A DNA stretch of 64,000 nt, from assembly GCF_003350205.1 (NCBI RefSeq), contig NZ_QLLC01000014.1, positions 1 to 64,000 on the forward strand, given 5' to 3'. Source of the stretch: Brevundimonas bullata (GTDB lineage: Bacteria; Pseudomonadota; Alphaproteobacteria; Caulobacterales; Caulobacteraceae). The position numbers were made by a program, and so were the translations under genes. Numbering within the stretch: the stretch's first letter is position 1; each line of letters begins with the position of its first letter. Positions 16,378 through 26,347 of the stretch are shown in pieces. The notes below the pieces were generated by a model. It saw only the letters and a list, made by a program, of their open reading frames with translations, searched no databases and was not told the DNA's origin.

Positions 16378-17981
16378 TGCGCGCCTTCGCCGCCCTGCTG
16401 GATCGGTTGTCGTTCACGGCGTCGCGCAACGCCAAGCTGCGACTGATCCGCGACCACCTAGCCGATGCGCCCGATCCCGACCGGGGCTGGGCCCTGGCGG
16501 CTCTGACCGGCGCCCTGTCCTTCACCGCCGCCAAGCCCGCCATGATCCGTCAGGCGGTCGAGGCCCGCGTCGATGCCGAGCTGTTCCGCCTGTCCTATGA
16601 CTATGTCGGCGACCTGGCGGAGACCGCCGCCCTGATCTGGCCGGCCCGACACGGCGCCAACCGCGAGCCGGAACTATCCGAGGTCATCGACACTCTGAAC
16701 ACGGCCAAGCGCGGCGAGGTTCAGGGCCTGTTGGAAGGCTGGCTCGACGCCCTGGACGCCGACGGCCGCTGGGCCTTGCTGAAGTTGGTGACGGGCGGTT
16801 TGCGCGTCGGCGTCTCGGCGCGGCTGGCCTGGCAGGCGGCGGCGGACTTCGGCGGCGTCGAGGTCGCCGACATACAAGAGGTCTGGCACGCTCAGACCCC
16901 GCCCTACGCCGACCTCCTGGCCTGGCTGGACGGCAAGACCGAGCGCCCCTCGGCCATGGCCCATGGCCGCTTTCGTCCCGTCATGCTGGCCCAGCCCATC
17001 GACGAGGCCATCGACCTGCCCCGCCTCGACCCCGCCGCCTACGCCGCCGAATGGAAATGGGACGGCATCCGAGTTCAGGCCGTCAGCGAAGGCGGCGTGA
17101 AACGCCTCTACAGCCGCACCGGCGAGGACGTGTCCGGCGCCTTTCCCGATGTCCTTGCGGCCCTGAACTATGAAGGCGCCATCGACGGCGAGCTTCTGGT
17201 GCTACGCGATGGTCGGGTCGCCCCCTTCGGCGACCTGCAACAAAGGCTGAACCGCAAGACTGCCGAAGCCAAGCTGATCGCCAGCCATCCGGCGGGCATA
17301 CGCGCCTACGACCTGCTGGCCGCCGAGGGCGAGGACCTGCGCGCCCTGCCCTTCGCCGAGCGCCGCGCGCGGCTGGAGGCCTTCGTCGCCGCCATCGGCT
17401 CAGACCGCATTGACCTGTCGCCCCTGGTGCCGTTCGAGACCTGGAAGGGGCTGGCCGCCCGGCGCGCCGAACCGCCGCCCGGCGATCCGCAGTCCGCAGA
17501 GGGCCTGATGCTGAAACGGCTGGACAGCGTGTATGAGGCGGGTCGCCCCAAGGGGCCGTGGTTCAAATGGAAGCGCGATCCGCACCTGATCGACGCCGTG
17601 CTGATGTACGCCCAGCGCGGCCACGGCAAGCGGTCCAGCTTCTATTCCGACTACACCTTCGGCGTCTGGACCGAGGACGCCGACGGAATCCACGTGCTGA
17701 CCCCGGTCGGCAAGGCCTACTTCGGCTTCACCGACGAGGAACTGAAACAGCTCGACAAGTTCGTGCGCGACCACACCGTCGAGCGCTTCGGCCCCGTCCG
17801 CTCCGTCACCGCTACCCGTGAGTTCGGGCTAGTGCTGGAGGTCGCCTTCGAAGGCCTGCAGAGATCCAAACGCCACAAGTCCGGCGTCGCCATGCGTTTT
17901 CCTCGCATCAGCCGCATCCGCTGGGACAAGCCGGCCAAGGAGGCCGACGAATTGGCCACGCTCGAACGGATGCTGGACTAG
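16377..17981 (+). CDS. ATP-dependent DNA ligase, cisplatin-damage/LigC-type ligase-associated family
   Basis: 534 aa. N-terminal DNA-binding domain (about 1-190), adenylation domain with nucleophile K227 in WKWDGIR (KxDG motif), motif IV EG.LM.KR (AEGLMLKR near 380) and OB fold with WFKWKRD (motif V) near 400 and beyond. It seals nicks with ATP in contrast to the essential NAD-dependent LigA. Members are linked to survival after cross-linking damage. Co-translated with the MBL exonuclease; helicase and PdeM partners follow after one gene on the opposite strand. Confidence 0.92.
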   Translation: MRAFAALLDRLSFTASRNAKLRLIRDHLADAPDPDRGWALAALTGALSFTAAKPAMIRQAVEARVDAELFRLSYDYVGDLAETAALIWPARHGANREPELSEVIDTLNTAKRGEVQGLLEGWLDALDADGRWALLKLVTGGLRVGVSARLAWQAAADFGGVEVADIQEVWHAQTPPYADLLAWLDGKTERPSAMAHGRFRPVMLAQPIDEAIDLPRLDPAAYAAEWKWDGIRVQAVSEGGVKRLYSRTGEDVSGAFPDVLAALNYEGAIDGELLVLRDGRVAPFGDLQQRLNRKTAEAKLIASHPAGIRAYDLLAAEGEDLRALPFAERRARLEAFVAAIGSDRIDLSPLVPFETWKGLAARRAEPPPGDPQSAEGLMLKRLDSVYEAGRPKGPWFKWKRDPHLIDAVLMYAQRGHGKRSSFYSDYTFGVWTEDADGIHVLTPVGKAYFGFTDEELKQLDKFVRDHTVERFGPVRSVTATREFGLVLEVAFEGLQRSKRHKSGVAMRFPRISRIRWDKPAKEADELATLERMLD

Positions 17982-18006
17982 CCGCGCTTCCTGCCCCGCC
18001 CTGAGG

Positions 18007-19221
18007 TCAGCGACGATAGAGGTCGGCGTCTGGGTCTTTCCCGCCCCTCAGTGCGGCCGCGACCACCTGGCTGGCAATCACCGAATAGGTGATGCCGTTG
18101 CCGCCGAACCCCATGACCGCCCAGGCGTGATCCAAACCCTCTACCGGCGCGATATGGGGCAGTCCCGTAGCGCTTTCGCCAAAGGCACCCGCCCAGACAT
18201 AGTCGACCTCCACCTCTACCTTGGGCAGAAGCTGCTTAACCTTGGCCAGGATTCGGTCGCGCTTTTCACGCATCAGCGCTGGGTCGGCATGCGCGGTCGC
18301 GGAGGCTTCGTCTTCGCCGCCGACGATCAGCCGCCCGTCCCGACTGGTGCGCATATAGAGGTAAGGATCGGCCCCTTCCCAGACCATGGTCTCGCGCAGC
18401 CAGAGCGGAAGGTTTGCTCCGGGCTTGGAAGCCAGCGCCCAGGTCGAGATCACATCGGAATCCGGCGCAGACACGCCCTCCGGTCGCTCATAGCCGCAGC
18501 AGAAGACGACCGCCGACGCCCGAACAGCCGGACCCTCTTCAGTCAGCAGCGTGACCCCGTCCGGGTCGGACGCCGCCTGCATGACCTTGACCGGCGAATA
18601 GATCCGCGCGCCCCGTTCTGCCGCACGCCGAAGCAAGCCGGCCGCCAGCTGGGCGGGATCGGCGCTGGCCGAGCCCCCGCTCAGAATGGCCCCCGTCCGC
18701 TCGACGCCAAACTGGTCGCCCAGTTCAGCCGCCGTCAGGAACTGGCTGTCCAACCCGATCGCCGCCCGCGCCTCGGCCTCCGCCTCCAGCGCTCGCCGCC
18801 CATAGGCGTCGCCAGCCAGATAGAGGGCCTTGCGGCCCTGAAAGCCGCATCGAATCTGCTCGTCCGCCACGATACGCCCCAGATCGTCCACCGCCCTTCG
18901 GGACCGCAGATAGGCCCGGCGGGCGTCGGCCTGCCCGATTTTCTTGGCCAGCGCCGTCAACGGCAGGTCGATCTCCCACTGCAGGAGCGCGGTTGAGGCG
19001 ACGGTCGAACCCATCATCGGCGGGCGGCGATCCAGAACCGCCACCTCATGATCCCGCGACAACTCATGGGCCATCAGCGCACCGCTGATCCCGGCGCCGA
19101 CAATAGCGACATCGACCGAAATCGCCTGCTTCAAGGGGCGAACGGGCACGCCAAGGAAAGCACTGTCGGCCCATAGGGAGCGGCCACTTCTCAGGTCACG
19201 TTTCCGGGTCAATCCCGCCAT
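18007..19221 (-). CDS. FAD-dependent oxidoreductase (DAO family)
   Basis: 404 aa. An N-terminal Rossmann motif (VAIVGAGISGALMAHEL, about 37-53) binds FAD; the C-terminal part (FGGNGITYSVIASQVV) is the second FAD-contacting stretch of D-amino-acid-oxidase-like proteins. Substrate is likely an amine or amino acid, but cannot be told. It lies on the opposite strand between the ligase and the helicase of the ligase-associated set, and its start is divergent from the helicase gene. In other genomes those two are often adjacent, so this gene looks like an insertion. Confidence 0.88.
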   Translation of the reverse strand: MAGLTRKRDLRSGRSLWADSAFLGVPVRPLKQAISVDVAIVGAGISGALMAHELSRDHEVAVLDRRPPMMGSTVASTALLQWEIDLPLTALAKKIGQADARRAYLRSRRAVDDLGRIVADEQIRCGFQGRKALYLAGDAYGRRALEAEAEARAAIGLDSQFLTAAELGDQFGVERTGAILSGGSASADPAQLAAGLLRRAAERGARIYSPVKVMQAASDPDGVTLLTEEGPAVRASAVVFCCGYERPEGVSAPDSDVISTWALASKPGANLPLWLRETMVWEGADPYLYMRTSRDGRLIVGGEDEASATAHADPALMREKRDRILAKVKQLLPKVEVEVDYVWAGAFGESATGLPHIAPVEGLDHAWAVMGFGGNGITYSVIASQVVAAALRGGKDPDADLYRR

Positions 19222-19377
19222 TTGGCCTTCCCTCCAAGCCTCGCTTTGAGACCGGACGACGGAACGCGCCTTGTGGCCGGGGGGTTGCTCTCGTCCAGGC
19301 CTTGGCGCGGCCTGACCTCAGGCTCGACATCCGATGCAGAGGTGAAACAGAACAAGAACGCACCTATATTCGACTTC

Positions 19378-21840
19378 ATGCCTTTGGGACCTCCACGCTT
19401 GGACACCTGCGACCTCGCCTCCGACGGGCTCCCGCCCCGCTTCCATGACTGGTTCTCCAGTCGCGGTTGGTCGGCGCGCGCGCATCAGTTGGCCATGATC
19501 GATAAGGCCCAGACCGGCGCTGACGTGCTGCTGATCGCCCCGACCGGCGGCGGCAAGACCTTGGCTGGTTTCCTGCCCAGTCTGATCGACCTGGCAGAGC
19601 GCGGGCCGCGCAACGGGCCCAAGGCCCTGCACACCCTCTATATCTCGCCGCTCAAGGCCCTGGCCGTGGATGTGGAACGCAACCTGCTGACACCCGTGCG
19701 CGAGATGGACCTGCCGATCGTGGTCGAATCCCGGACCGGCGACACCGGCCAGGCCCGCCGCCAGCGCCAGCGGATCGCCCCGCCCGACATCCTGCTGACC
19801 ACCCCGGAACAACTGGCTCTCTTTTGCGCCTGGGAAGGGGCGCGCGACTATTTCGAGAACCTGCGCTGCGTGGTGATCGACGAGATCCACGCCATCTACG
19901 GCTCAAAGCGCGGCGACCTGCTGGCGCTCGGCCTCGCCCGTTTGCGAAGCTTTTCGCCCCATCTGCGCTGCGTCGGCCTGTCGGCGACCGTGAACGACCC
20001 GGCCCTTGTCAGGCGCTGGCTGTCGGACCGAGGCGACGACATCGTCCATGGTCAGGCAGGCGCGCCGGCGCAGGTCGAGGTTCTGCTGTCCGAAAACCGC
20101 GTGCCCTGGGCCGGCCACACCGCCCAGCACGCCATGGCCGAGGTCTATGAGACCATCAAGACGGCGCGCACGGCCCTGGTCTTCGTCAACACCCGCTGGC
20201 AGGCGGAGTTCGCCTTTCAGGAGCTATGGCGGCTGAATGAGGACAACCTGCCGATCGCCCTTCATCACGGCAGCCTGTCCGCCGAACAGCGCCGCAAGGT
20301 GGAAGCCGCGATGTCGCGCCAGGAACTGCGCGCCGTGGTCTGCACCTCGACGCTGGATCTGGGCATCGACTGGGGCGCGGTTGATCTGGTCATCCAGCTT
20401 GCAGCCCCCAAGGGCGCCTCGCGACTGGTGCAGCGGATCGGACGGGCCAACCATAGACTGGACGAGGCTTCCCGCGCGGTTCTTGTGCCCGCCAGCCGGT
20501 TCGAGATGCTGGAGTGCCAGGCGGCGGTGGAAGCGGTGGCGGAAAACGCGCTCGACGGCGATCCGCCCAGGACCGGGGCGCGCGACGTCCTGGCCCAGCA
20601 CATCATGGGCTGCGCCTGTTCCGAGCCCTTCGACCTGGTGGAGCTATACGAAGAGGTGCGCCGGGCCGCACCCTATGCAGGACTTTCCAGGGAGGCCTTT
20701 GAGCAGGTCGTCGATTTCGTCTCGACGGGCGGCTACGCGCTCAGAAGCTATGATCGCTTCCGACGGATAATTCGCGGTCGCGACGGCCGCTGGCGTGTAC
20801 TCAATGAAGAGACAGCAAGACGGCATCGGATGAATGTCGGCGTCATCGTCACGGCCCAGACCCTCAACATCCGCCTGCCTGGCCGCCACGGGTCTGGTCG
20901 CAAGATCGGTCAGGCCGAGGAGTGGTATTTCGAACAGCTGACCCCAGGCGACAGCTTCCTGTTTGCAGGCGAGATATGGCGCTTCGAAGGAGTCAGGGGG
21001 ACGGACGCCATCGTCACCCGTTCGACCGAAAAAGAGCCCAGGGTTCCTAGCTGGGGCGGTTCAAAATTCGCGCTGTCCACCTTCCTGGCCAAGCGCGTTC
21101 GTCGGATGATGAGCGACGAAACCTCATGGTCCCGCCTGCCGCCCGACGTCTGCGAGTGGCTGTACGCGCAAAAGGCGCACTCCAGCCTGCCCGGCGAAGA
21201 TGATCTTCTGGTCGAGACCTTCAGCCGGGGCAAACGCCACTACATGGTCTGCTATCCGTTCGAGGGGCGACTGGCGCACGCCACACTGGCCATGCTGATC
21301 ACGCGTCGGCTGGACCGCGCCGGGGTCGGGCCGATCGGCTATCTGGCCAACGACTACGCCCTGTGCGTCTGGTCCCTGCGGCCAATGGACAGCCTCGATT
21401 TCGACGCCCTGTTCCAGCAGGACATGCTGGGGGACGATCTGGAAGCCTGGCTGGACGAGAGTTTCATGGTGAAACGCGCCTTCAAGGAATGCGCCCTGAT
21501 CAGCGGCCTGATCGAGCGCCGCATGCCGGGGCATGAGAAGAATGGTCGACAGGTGACGTTCTCCGCCGACCTGATCTACGACACCCTGCGTCGGCACGAT
21601 CCCGATCATCTTCTCTTGTCCTGCGCCCGCGAGGACGCGGCGCGCGGCCTTCTGGATCTGGCGCGTTTGGGTGAGCTGCTGGCCCGCATCTCAGGCCGGA
21701 TCAGTGTCGAGCGGCTCCGGCATGTTTCACCCTTCGCCGTGCCTCTGTTGATGGAGATCGGCAAGGAGCGTGCGCCCGGAACCTCGGCCGCGGACATGAT
21801 GCTGGAAGACGCGACTCTGATCGACGAGGCCATGTCTTGA
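19378..21840 (+). CDS. Ligase-associated DNA damage response DEXH-box helicase (Lhr-Core type)
   Basis: About 820 aa from the ATG at 19378. Superfamily 2 helicase: Walker A APTGGGKT near the start, DEIH box in VIDEIHAIYG, motif III LSATV, motif VI QRIGRANHR, then the winged-helix and Lhr-type C-terminal domains. It translocates 3'-5' on single-stranded DNA. A longer frame from a TTG at 19222 exists, but that region is the divergent promoter and its composition looks non-coding. No strong ribosome binding site precedes the ATG. It overlaps pdeM by four bases (TTGA). Confidence 0.9.
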   Translation: MPLGPPRLDTCDLASDGLPPRFHDWFSSRGWSARAHQLAMIDKAQTGADVLLIAPTGGGKTLAGFLPSLIDLAERGPRNGPKALHTLYISPLKALAVDVERNLLTPVREMDLPIVVESRTGDTGQARRQRQRIAPPDILLTTPEQLALFCAWEGARDYFENLRCVVIDEIHAIYGSKRGDLLALGLARLRSFSPHLRCVGLSATVNDPALVRRWLSDRGDDIVHGQAGAPAQVEVLLSENRVPWAGHTAQHAMAEVYETIKTARTALVFVNTRWQAEFAFQELWRLNEDNLPIALHHGSLSAEQRRKVEAAMSRQELRAVVCTSTLDLGIDWGAVDLVIQLAAPKGASRLVQRIGRANHRLDEASRAVLVPASRFEMLECQAAVEAVAENALDGDPPRTGARDVLAQHIMGCACSEPFDLVELYEEVRRAAPYAGLSREAFEQVVDFVSTGGYALRSYDRFRRIIRGRDGRWRVLNEETARRHRMNVGVIVTAQTLNIRLPGRHGSGRKIGQAEEWYFEQLTPGDSFLFAGEIWRFEGVRGTDAIVTRSTEKEPRVPSWGGSKFALSTFLAKRVRRMMSDETSWSRLPPDVCEWLYAQKAHSSLPGEDDLLVETFSRGKRHYMVCYPFEGRLAHATLAMLITRRLDRAGVGPIGYLANDYALCVWSLRPMDSLDFDALFQQDMLGDDLEAWLDESFMVKRAFKECALISGLIERRMPGHEKNGRQVTFSADLIYDTLRRHDPDHLLLSCAREDAARGLLDLARLGELLARISGRISVERLRHVSPFAVPLLMEIGKERAPGTSAADMMLEDATLIDEAMS

Positions 21841-22559
21841 GCGTCGCAAAGCTGGAGGCCGAGGACGGCGCCTTCGCCACCCGCCTGGCCGGGGCTGACG
21901 TCGTGTTTCGCGTGTCGGGCGCCCTCTGGTTGCCGGGGGAGCGCATGCTGGTGGTCGCCGACCTGCACCTCGAAAAGGGATCGGCCTACGCCGCGCGCGG
22001 GCAGCTCCTGCCGCCCTACGACACGCGCGAGACCCTGAACCGGCTGGAGCATGAGGTCGCGACTCTCGCCCCGCGATCCGTCGTCCTGCTCGGCGACACT
22101 CTCCATGACCACGGCGCATCAGCGCGTATCGTCTCGGATGAGCGCGCGCGCCTCGCCGCTCTGGCTGAGAGGCTCAGACTGATCTGGGTCGCCGGCAATC
22201 ATGATCCCGATGGTGCGGGGGACCTGGGCGGCGAGACCGCGCAGGTGGTCGAGGTCGCCGGGCTATCGCTACGCCACGAGCCCTCTCCCGGCCCCGCCGA
22301 TGGCGAGGTGTCGGGACACCTGCACCCCTGCGCCCGCATCAGCGGCCCGGCAGGAAGCATTCGCCGTCGCTGCTTTGCCTCCGACGGAAGGCGCCTGATT
22401 CTGCCCGCCTTCGGCGCCTATGCCGGAGGACTTAATCTGCGAGACCCCGCATTCACTGGCCTTTTTCGCGCGCCCCCGACCGGCTACCTGCTGGCTCGGC
22501 GCGTCGCGGCCGTCTCCTATGAGAAGATGCGGCCTGATCAACGATCCATGGTTGGTTGA
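21837..22559 (+). CDS. pdeM: Ligase-associated DNA damage response endonuclease PdeM
   Basis: 240 aa metallophosphoesterase with all calcineurin-like motifs: DLH in VADLHLEKG, GDTLHD, GNHD in WVAGNHDPD, and GHLHP. Mn2+-dependent phosphodiesterase/endonuclease activity has been shown for relatives. The TTG start overlaps the helicase TGA (TTGA), so it is translationally coupled to the helicase. Confidence 0.92.
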   Translation: MSVAKLEAEDGAFATRLAGADVVFRVSGALWLPGERMLVVADLHLEKGSAYAARGQLLPPYDTRETLNRLEHEVATLAPRSVVLLGDTLHDHGASARIVSDERARLAALAERLRLIWVAGNHDPDGAGDLGGETAQVVEVAGLSLRHEPSPGPADGEVSGHLHPCARISGPAGSIRRRCFASDGRRLILPAFGAYAGGLNLRDPAFTGLFRAPPTGYLLARRVAAVSYEKMRPDQRSMVG

Positions 22560-22580
22560 TCAAAACCACCACTCTCGTCC

Positions 22581-24362
22581 TTAGACGTGCAGAGGCCAGA
22601 ACAGCAGGATCAGCGGCGGTCCGGCCAGAAGCACCAGAAGGCTAAGCGGCGCGCCCAATCTCGGATAGTCGGAGAACCTGTAGCCGCCCGGCCCCATCAC
22701 CAGAGTGTTGCACTGATGTCCGATGGGGGTGAGGAAATCACAGGCCGCTCCCACCGCCACCGCCATCAGGAAGGGATCGGGATTGAACCCGAGTTGCCTG
22801 GCCAGGGTGGCCCCGATCGGCGCGACGATCAGGACCGTCGCCGCATTGTTCAGGAAGGGGGTCACCGCCATTGAGGCCAACATGACCCCGCCAATCGCCA
22901 GCACCCCGGGCAGGCCGCTGAAGACATGTCTCAACAGACCCGCGATCAGCTCGGAACCGCCGGTCTGCTGGATCGCGTCCGAAACCGGAATCAGGGCGGC
23001 GATGAGGACCAGAAGCGGCCCGTCCAGCGCGGCGTAGGCCTCCCGCATTTTCAGCCCGCCCATAGCCACGATCACCACGGCCGCGCCAAAGAAGGCCACG
23101 GCGACCGGGACGAGGCCGAACCCGACGAGGATCATGGCGATCGCAAGGACGACGGCGGGCAGGAAGCGCTTGCGCCGACTACCCAGTCGCACCTCCCGCT
23201 CAGCCAGGGGCAGCAGATCCAGGGCTTTCAGCGCGGTCGGCAAGCTCTGCTCCGCGCCCTGAAGCAGAAGGATGTCGCCCGACGCCAGTTTGGCGGTCCG
23301 AAGATGCTGGGTCAGTTCATAGCCGCTGCGCGACACGCCGAGGAGGTTGATGCCATGTTGCCCATAGAGGTCGGACTGCCGAACGGACTGACCCTGCAAA
23401 GGCGAGTTGCGGCCGACGACAGCTTCGATGACCGCAATCTCCTCTGAGGCGCTCTCCGTGGCGATGGGCCGGTTCTCCCAGACCAACTTCAGACGCGCCG
23501 TAGCCAGAAAGGCTTCTAGCCCCTGCTGTTCGCCTGCGACGAGCAGGATGTCCCCCGCCTTGACGACCACGTTCCCACGGGGGTTCGGTCGGCGCCTGCC
23601 GTTGCGGATCAGCGCCATGATCCGGACCTCTCCCTCCCCGCATCTCATCAGGGCTGACACCGTCATGGACCCGGGCGCCCAGTCGTCCGGAGCGCTGACC
23701 TCGGTGACGTAGGCGTTCTCATCAAGAGCCGCGTTCATCACAGCGGCGCTGTGGCGCTCCCTGGGCAGCAGGCGATAGCCGAACGCGAGAAAGGCCAGGG
23801 CGATGGCCGTCAGGCCGAGACCGACTGGCGCAAAATCATACATGCCGAACGACTGGCCCACGACCTCCTGGCGCACCTGGGCGACGATGATGTTCGGCGC
23901 TGTCCCGACCAACGTCACCATTCCTCCCGCCATGGCCCCGAAGGCCATTGGCATCAGCAGTCGCGAGGGCGCTGACCCGGTGCGGCGAGCCACCTGCAGG
24001 GCCACCGGCATCATGATCGCCAGTGCTCCGACGTTCTTGGTGGCCATGGACAGCAGGGTGACGACCCCGGTCAGCACCGGAACCTGACTCCGCTCGGTCT
24101 TCAACAACGGCAGAACCCGCCGCATCGCCGCTTCAACAATCCCCGAGCGCGCAAAGGCCGCCGAGACGATCAGAGCACAGGCGATGATGACCGTGACATC
24201 GTTCTTGAACCCGTCAAAGGCGGCCTCTGCCGGAACCACCCCGAGGACGAGGCCCGCCACGAGGGCGACCGCCGCCACCAGATCGTAGCGAAACCGGCCC
24301 CAGATGAAGGCGCCAATCGTCAACGCAATCAGTCCGAACGCCAGCCCTTGTTGTAATGTCAC
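22581..24362 (-). CDS. SLC13-type anion/sodium symporter with two RCK_C (TrkA-C) domains
   Basis: 593 aa inner-membrane permease. About five transmembrane helices (1-190), a cytoplasmic insert with two TrkA-C-like domains (about 210-380), then five to six more helices. Conserved TAPNI (GTAPNIIV near 150) and a second re-entrant motif NNAAT near 510 are typical of citrate/divalent-anion transporters (CitMHS/DASS superfamily). The substrate may be sulfate, a dicarboxylate or citrate; the sequence does not decide. Convergent with pdeM, 21 bp away. Confidence 0.85.
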   Translation of the reverse strand: MTLQQGLAFGLIALTIGAFIWGRFRYDLVAAVALVAGLVLGVVPAEAAFDGFKNDVTVIIACALIVSAAFARSGIVEAAMRRVLPLLKTERSQVPVLTGVVTLLSMATKNVGALAIMMPVALQVARRTGSAPSRLLMPMAFGAMAGGMVTLVGTAPNIIVAQVRQEVVGQSFGMYDFAPVGLGLTAIALAFLAFGYRLLPRERHSAAVMNAALDENAYVTEVSAPDDWAPGSMTVSALMRCGEGEVRIMALIRNGRRRPNPRGNVVVKAGDILLVAGEQQGLEAFLATARLKLVWENRPIATESASEEIAVIEAVVGRNSPLQGQSVRQSDLYGQHGINLLGVSRSGYELTQHLRTAKLASGDILLLQGAEQSLPTALKALDLLPLAEREVRLGSRRKRFLPAVVLAIAMILVGFGLVPVAVAFFGAAVVIVAMGGLKMREAYAALDGPLLVLIAALIPVSDAIQQTGGSELIAGLLRHVFSGLPGVLAIGGVMLASMAVTPFLNNAATVLIVAPIGATLARQLGFNPDPFLMAVAVGAACDFLTPIGHQCNTLVMGPGGYRFSDYPRLGAPLSLLVLLAGPPLILLFWPLHV

Positions 24363-24459
24363 GTGTCGCCGCCCCCTCAGTTTCGTCAGTCAACGTCGCG
24401 GCGGCACAATCGATGCCGACTTACCATTCGGGAGCGACCGCCCTCCCGGCGCAAGGACA

Positions 24460-25083
24460 TCACGCCTTGAGGCGGATCTTCTTTTCGACCTCGACGGCCG
24501 CCTTCTCTTCCTTTTTCCGTCTGTTGAAGACGGTGCGCATGTGGCGGAGATCAGCCGGGCTCAATGCCTTTTCAGCCGCGACAAACTGCTCCTGCTCTTC
24601 CTCCCGGATGTGATGGAGGTATTCTTCTCGCAGGGCGGCGAAGCGCCGTATCCAGCCCGGAGAGGCCATGTCCCGCGCGGCCAGATCCGCCAGGAGGTCA
24701 TCGATCTCCTTGTGCTCGGCGACGGCGTGGCGCGCGAAATCCGTCGTGGCGGGATTTCTCAGCACGCTGGACCACAGCGCCTGCTCCTCGGCGGCCGCGT
24801 GAGCCTTCAGTTCATGAACCAGTTCGTCGAAGAGACGCACGCGGTCGGGAGACTTCCCCTCTGTCTCCTCCATCATGGCCAGAAGCGCACGGTGGCGATC
24901 ATGGTCCTCGACCAGCCGACCGAAGATATCGGGATCACCCCGGAACTTGGTGGCCGGCGTGCTGCCGATGCGCGCGGCGAGATCAGGCGCGACGGAACGC
25001 GCCTTCGCCACGGCTTCAGCCTTGGCCTTTTCAGGCGCCATGGGCTGCGCCCGTTTCTCGCTCGCCGAAACCGATTTCTGCAT
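24460..25083 (-). CDS. Hemerythrin-like HHE domain protein
   Basis: 207 aa. Disordered Lys/Ala-rich N-terminus (about 1-45), then an HHE four-helix bundle (about 55-180) with iron-ligand candidates in VEDHDRHRALL, LKAHAAAEEQALW, AVAEHKEIDDLL and YLHHIREEEQEQF. Proteins of this type bind a di-iron site and respond to oxygen, nitric oxide or iron stress. A basic C-terminal tail follows. The ATG at 25081-25083 has an outstanding GGAGGAG site. A GGAAC-N18-TT promoter lies upstream, suggesting general-stress control. The longer frame to 25506 is a shadow of the kinase gene. Confidence 0.85.
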   Translation of the reverse strand: MQKSVSASEKRAQPMAPEKAKAEAVAKARSVAPDLAARIGSTPATKFRGDPDIFGRLVEDHDRHRALLAMMEETEGKSPDRVRLFDELVHELKAHAAAEEQALWSSVLRNPATTDFARHAVAEHKEIDDLLADLAARDMASPGWIRRFAALREEYLHHIREEEQEQFVAAEKALSPADLRHMRTVFNRRKKEEKAAVEVEKKIRLKA

Positions 25084-25146
25084 GCCCTGCTCCTCCAAAG
25101 CGTCGACCGGCCAGCGGCAGGCGACAAGCTCTACATTCGCAGTACG

Positions 25147-25171
25147 AACCTTCGACTTCTCAGCTGGTTCC
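25147..25171 (-). promoter_or_regulatory. Putative EcfG (SigT)-type promoter for the hemerythrin-like gene
   Basis: On the minus strand GGAAC (25167-25171), 18 bases, TT (25147-25148), with GGTT at the -10, in the 125-bp gap between the kinase stop and the hemerythrin start. Confidence 0.55.
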
Positions 25172-25207
25172 CGAGTGCATGAAAGCAAACTGAACGCCGC
25201 AGAGCCC

Positions 25208-26347
25208 CTAGCCGACGACCGGGAACCAGACCGTGAACCGACTGCCCGATCCCGGCCCGTTGCTTTCCAACTCGACGGCGCCCTCATGCATTTCGACGAG
25301 TTCGCGAACCAGGGCGAGGCCGATCCCGAGACCTTCGCGCGATCGGTCGTCAGGCCCCTTGGACTGGGTGAACAGCTCGAAGACGCGGACCTGCATCTCT
25401 TCCGGCACGCCGACCCCGTTGTCAGCGACATCGATCCGCACACGATCCTCGACCCTGTTGGCCGACACCTGGATGCGGCCTTCCGACGGCGTGTACTTGG
25501 CGGCATTGGTCAGCAGATTGCTCACCACCTGGGACAGACGCGTGAAGTCGCCGTCGAGCCAGATCGGCGCCCCCGGCATGTCGACCGTCAGGTCGTGGCG
25601 CCCTGCATCGATCTTGGGCCGACTGGTGTCGACCGCCGAGTCGATGATGCTCTGCACAGTCACCCGCTCGCGCTTCAGCGAGATCTTGCCCTGGTCGATG
25701 CGGGCGACGTCCAGCAGATCCTCGATCAACCGCGAAAGATGATGGGCCTGGACCTCCATCCGCGCGTGGATCAGGGCGCTGCGTTCGGGATCGGTCTGCC
25801 GCTCAAGCAATTGCAGCCCCGCCCTGAAGGCCATGACGGGATTGCGCAGCTCGTGCCCCAGCATGGCGATGAAGTCGTTCTTGCGGCGGTCGGCGGCGCT
25901 GAGGGCGGCCGCATAGGCCTTGAGTTCGTCTCGATGCGAGAGGATCTCCTGCCTCTGGCGGTACAGCTCGATGAAGACGTTCGCCTTGCTCTTCAGGATG
26001 TCCGTCTCGACAGGTTTCTGGATGAAATCCACCGCCCCGGCCTCATAGCCCCTGAATCGGCGCTGCTGGTCGGCGCTGCCGGCCGTGACGAAGATGATCG
26101 GAATGTGCCGCGCATTGGCGTTGCCGCGCATGAACTCAGCGAGCTGAAAACCGTCCATGCCCGGCATCTGGACATCCACCAGGGCGAGGGCGAAGTCATG
26201 CACCAGCAGAAGTTCCAGAGCCTCATCGCCGGAGCGGGCCTTGAGACAGACCACGCCGTCACGCTTCAGGAGAGCTTCCAGAGCGAGCAGGTTCTCCTCG
26301 AGATCGTCCACAAGCAGGAGATGGATCGGCTTCTCCGGGCTAGTCAT
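25208..26347 (-). CDS. Receiver-histidine kinase (hybrid with N-terminal receiver)
   Basis: 379 aa, no membrane segment. Receiver domain at about 8-125 with phospho-acceptor Asp near 58 in ALVDVQMPGMDG; HisKA domain with phospho-His near 165 in MLGHELRNP; HATPase domain (about 250-378) with N box NAAKYTP, G1 DNGVGV, G2 GLGIGLAL. The order receiver-then-kinase suggests the kinase is controlled by an upstream phosphodonor, probably the large hybrid kinase in the same operon. Its start overlaps cheB by four bases. Confidence 0.92.
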   Translation of the reverse strand: MTSPEKPIHLLLVDDLEENLLALEALLKRDGVVCLKARSGDEALELLLVHDFALALVDVQMPGMDGFQLAEFMRGNANARHIPIIFVTAGSADQQRRFRGYEAGAVDFIQKPVETDILKSKANVFIELYRQRQEILSHRDELKAYAAALSAADRRKNDFIAMLGHELRNPVMAFRAGLQLLERQTDPERSALIHARMEVQAHHLSRLIEDLLDVARIDQGKISLKRERVTVQSIIDSAVDTSRPKIDAGRHDLTVDMPGAPIWLDGDFTRLSQVVSNLLTNAAKYTPSEGRIQVSANRVEDRVRIDVADNGVGVPEEMQVRVFELFTQSKGPDDRSREGLGIGLALVRELVEMHEGAVELESNGPGSGSRFTVWFPVVG

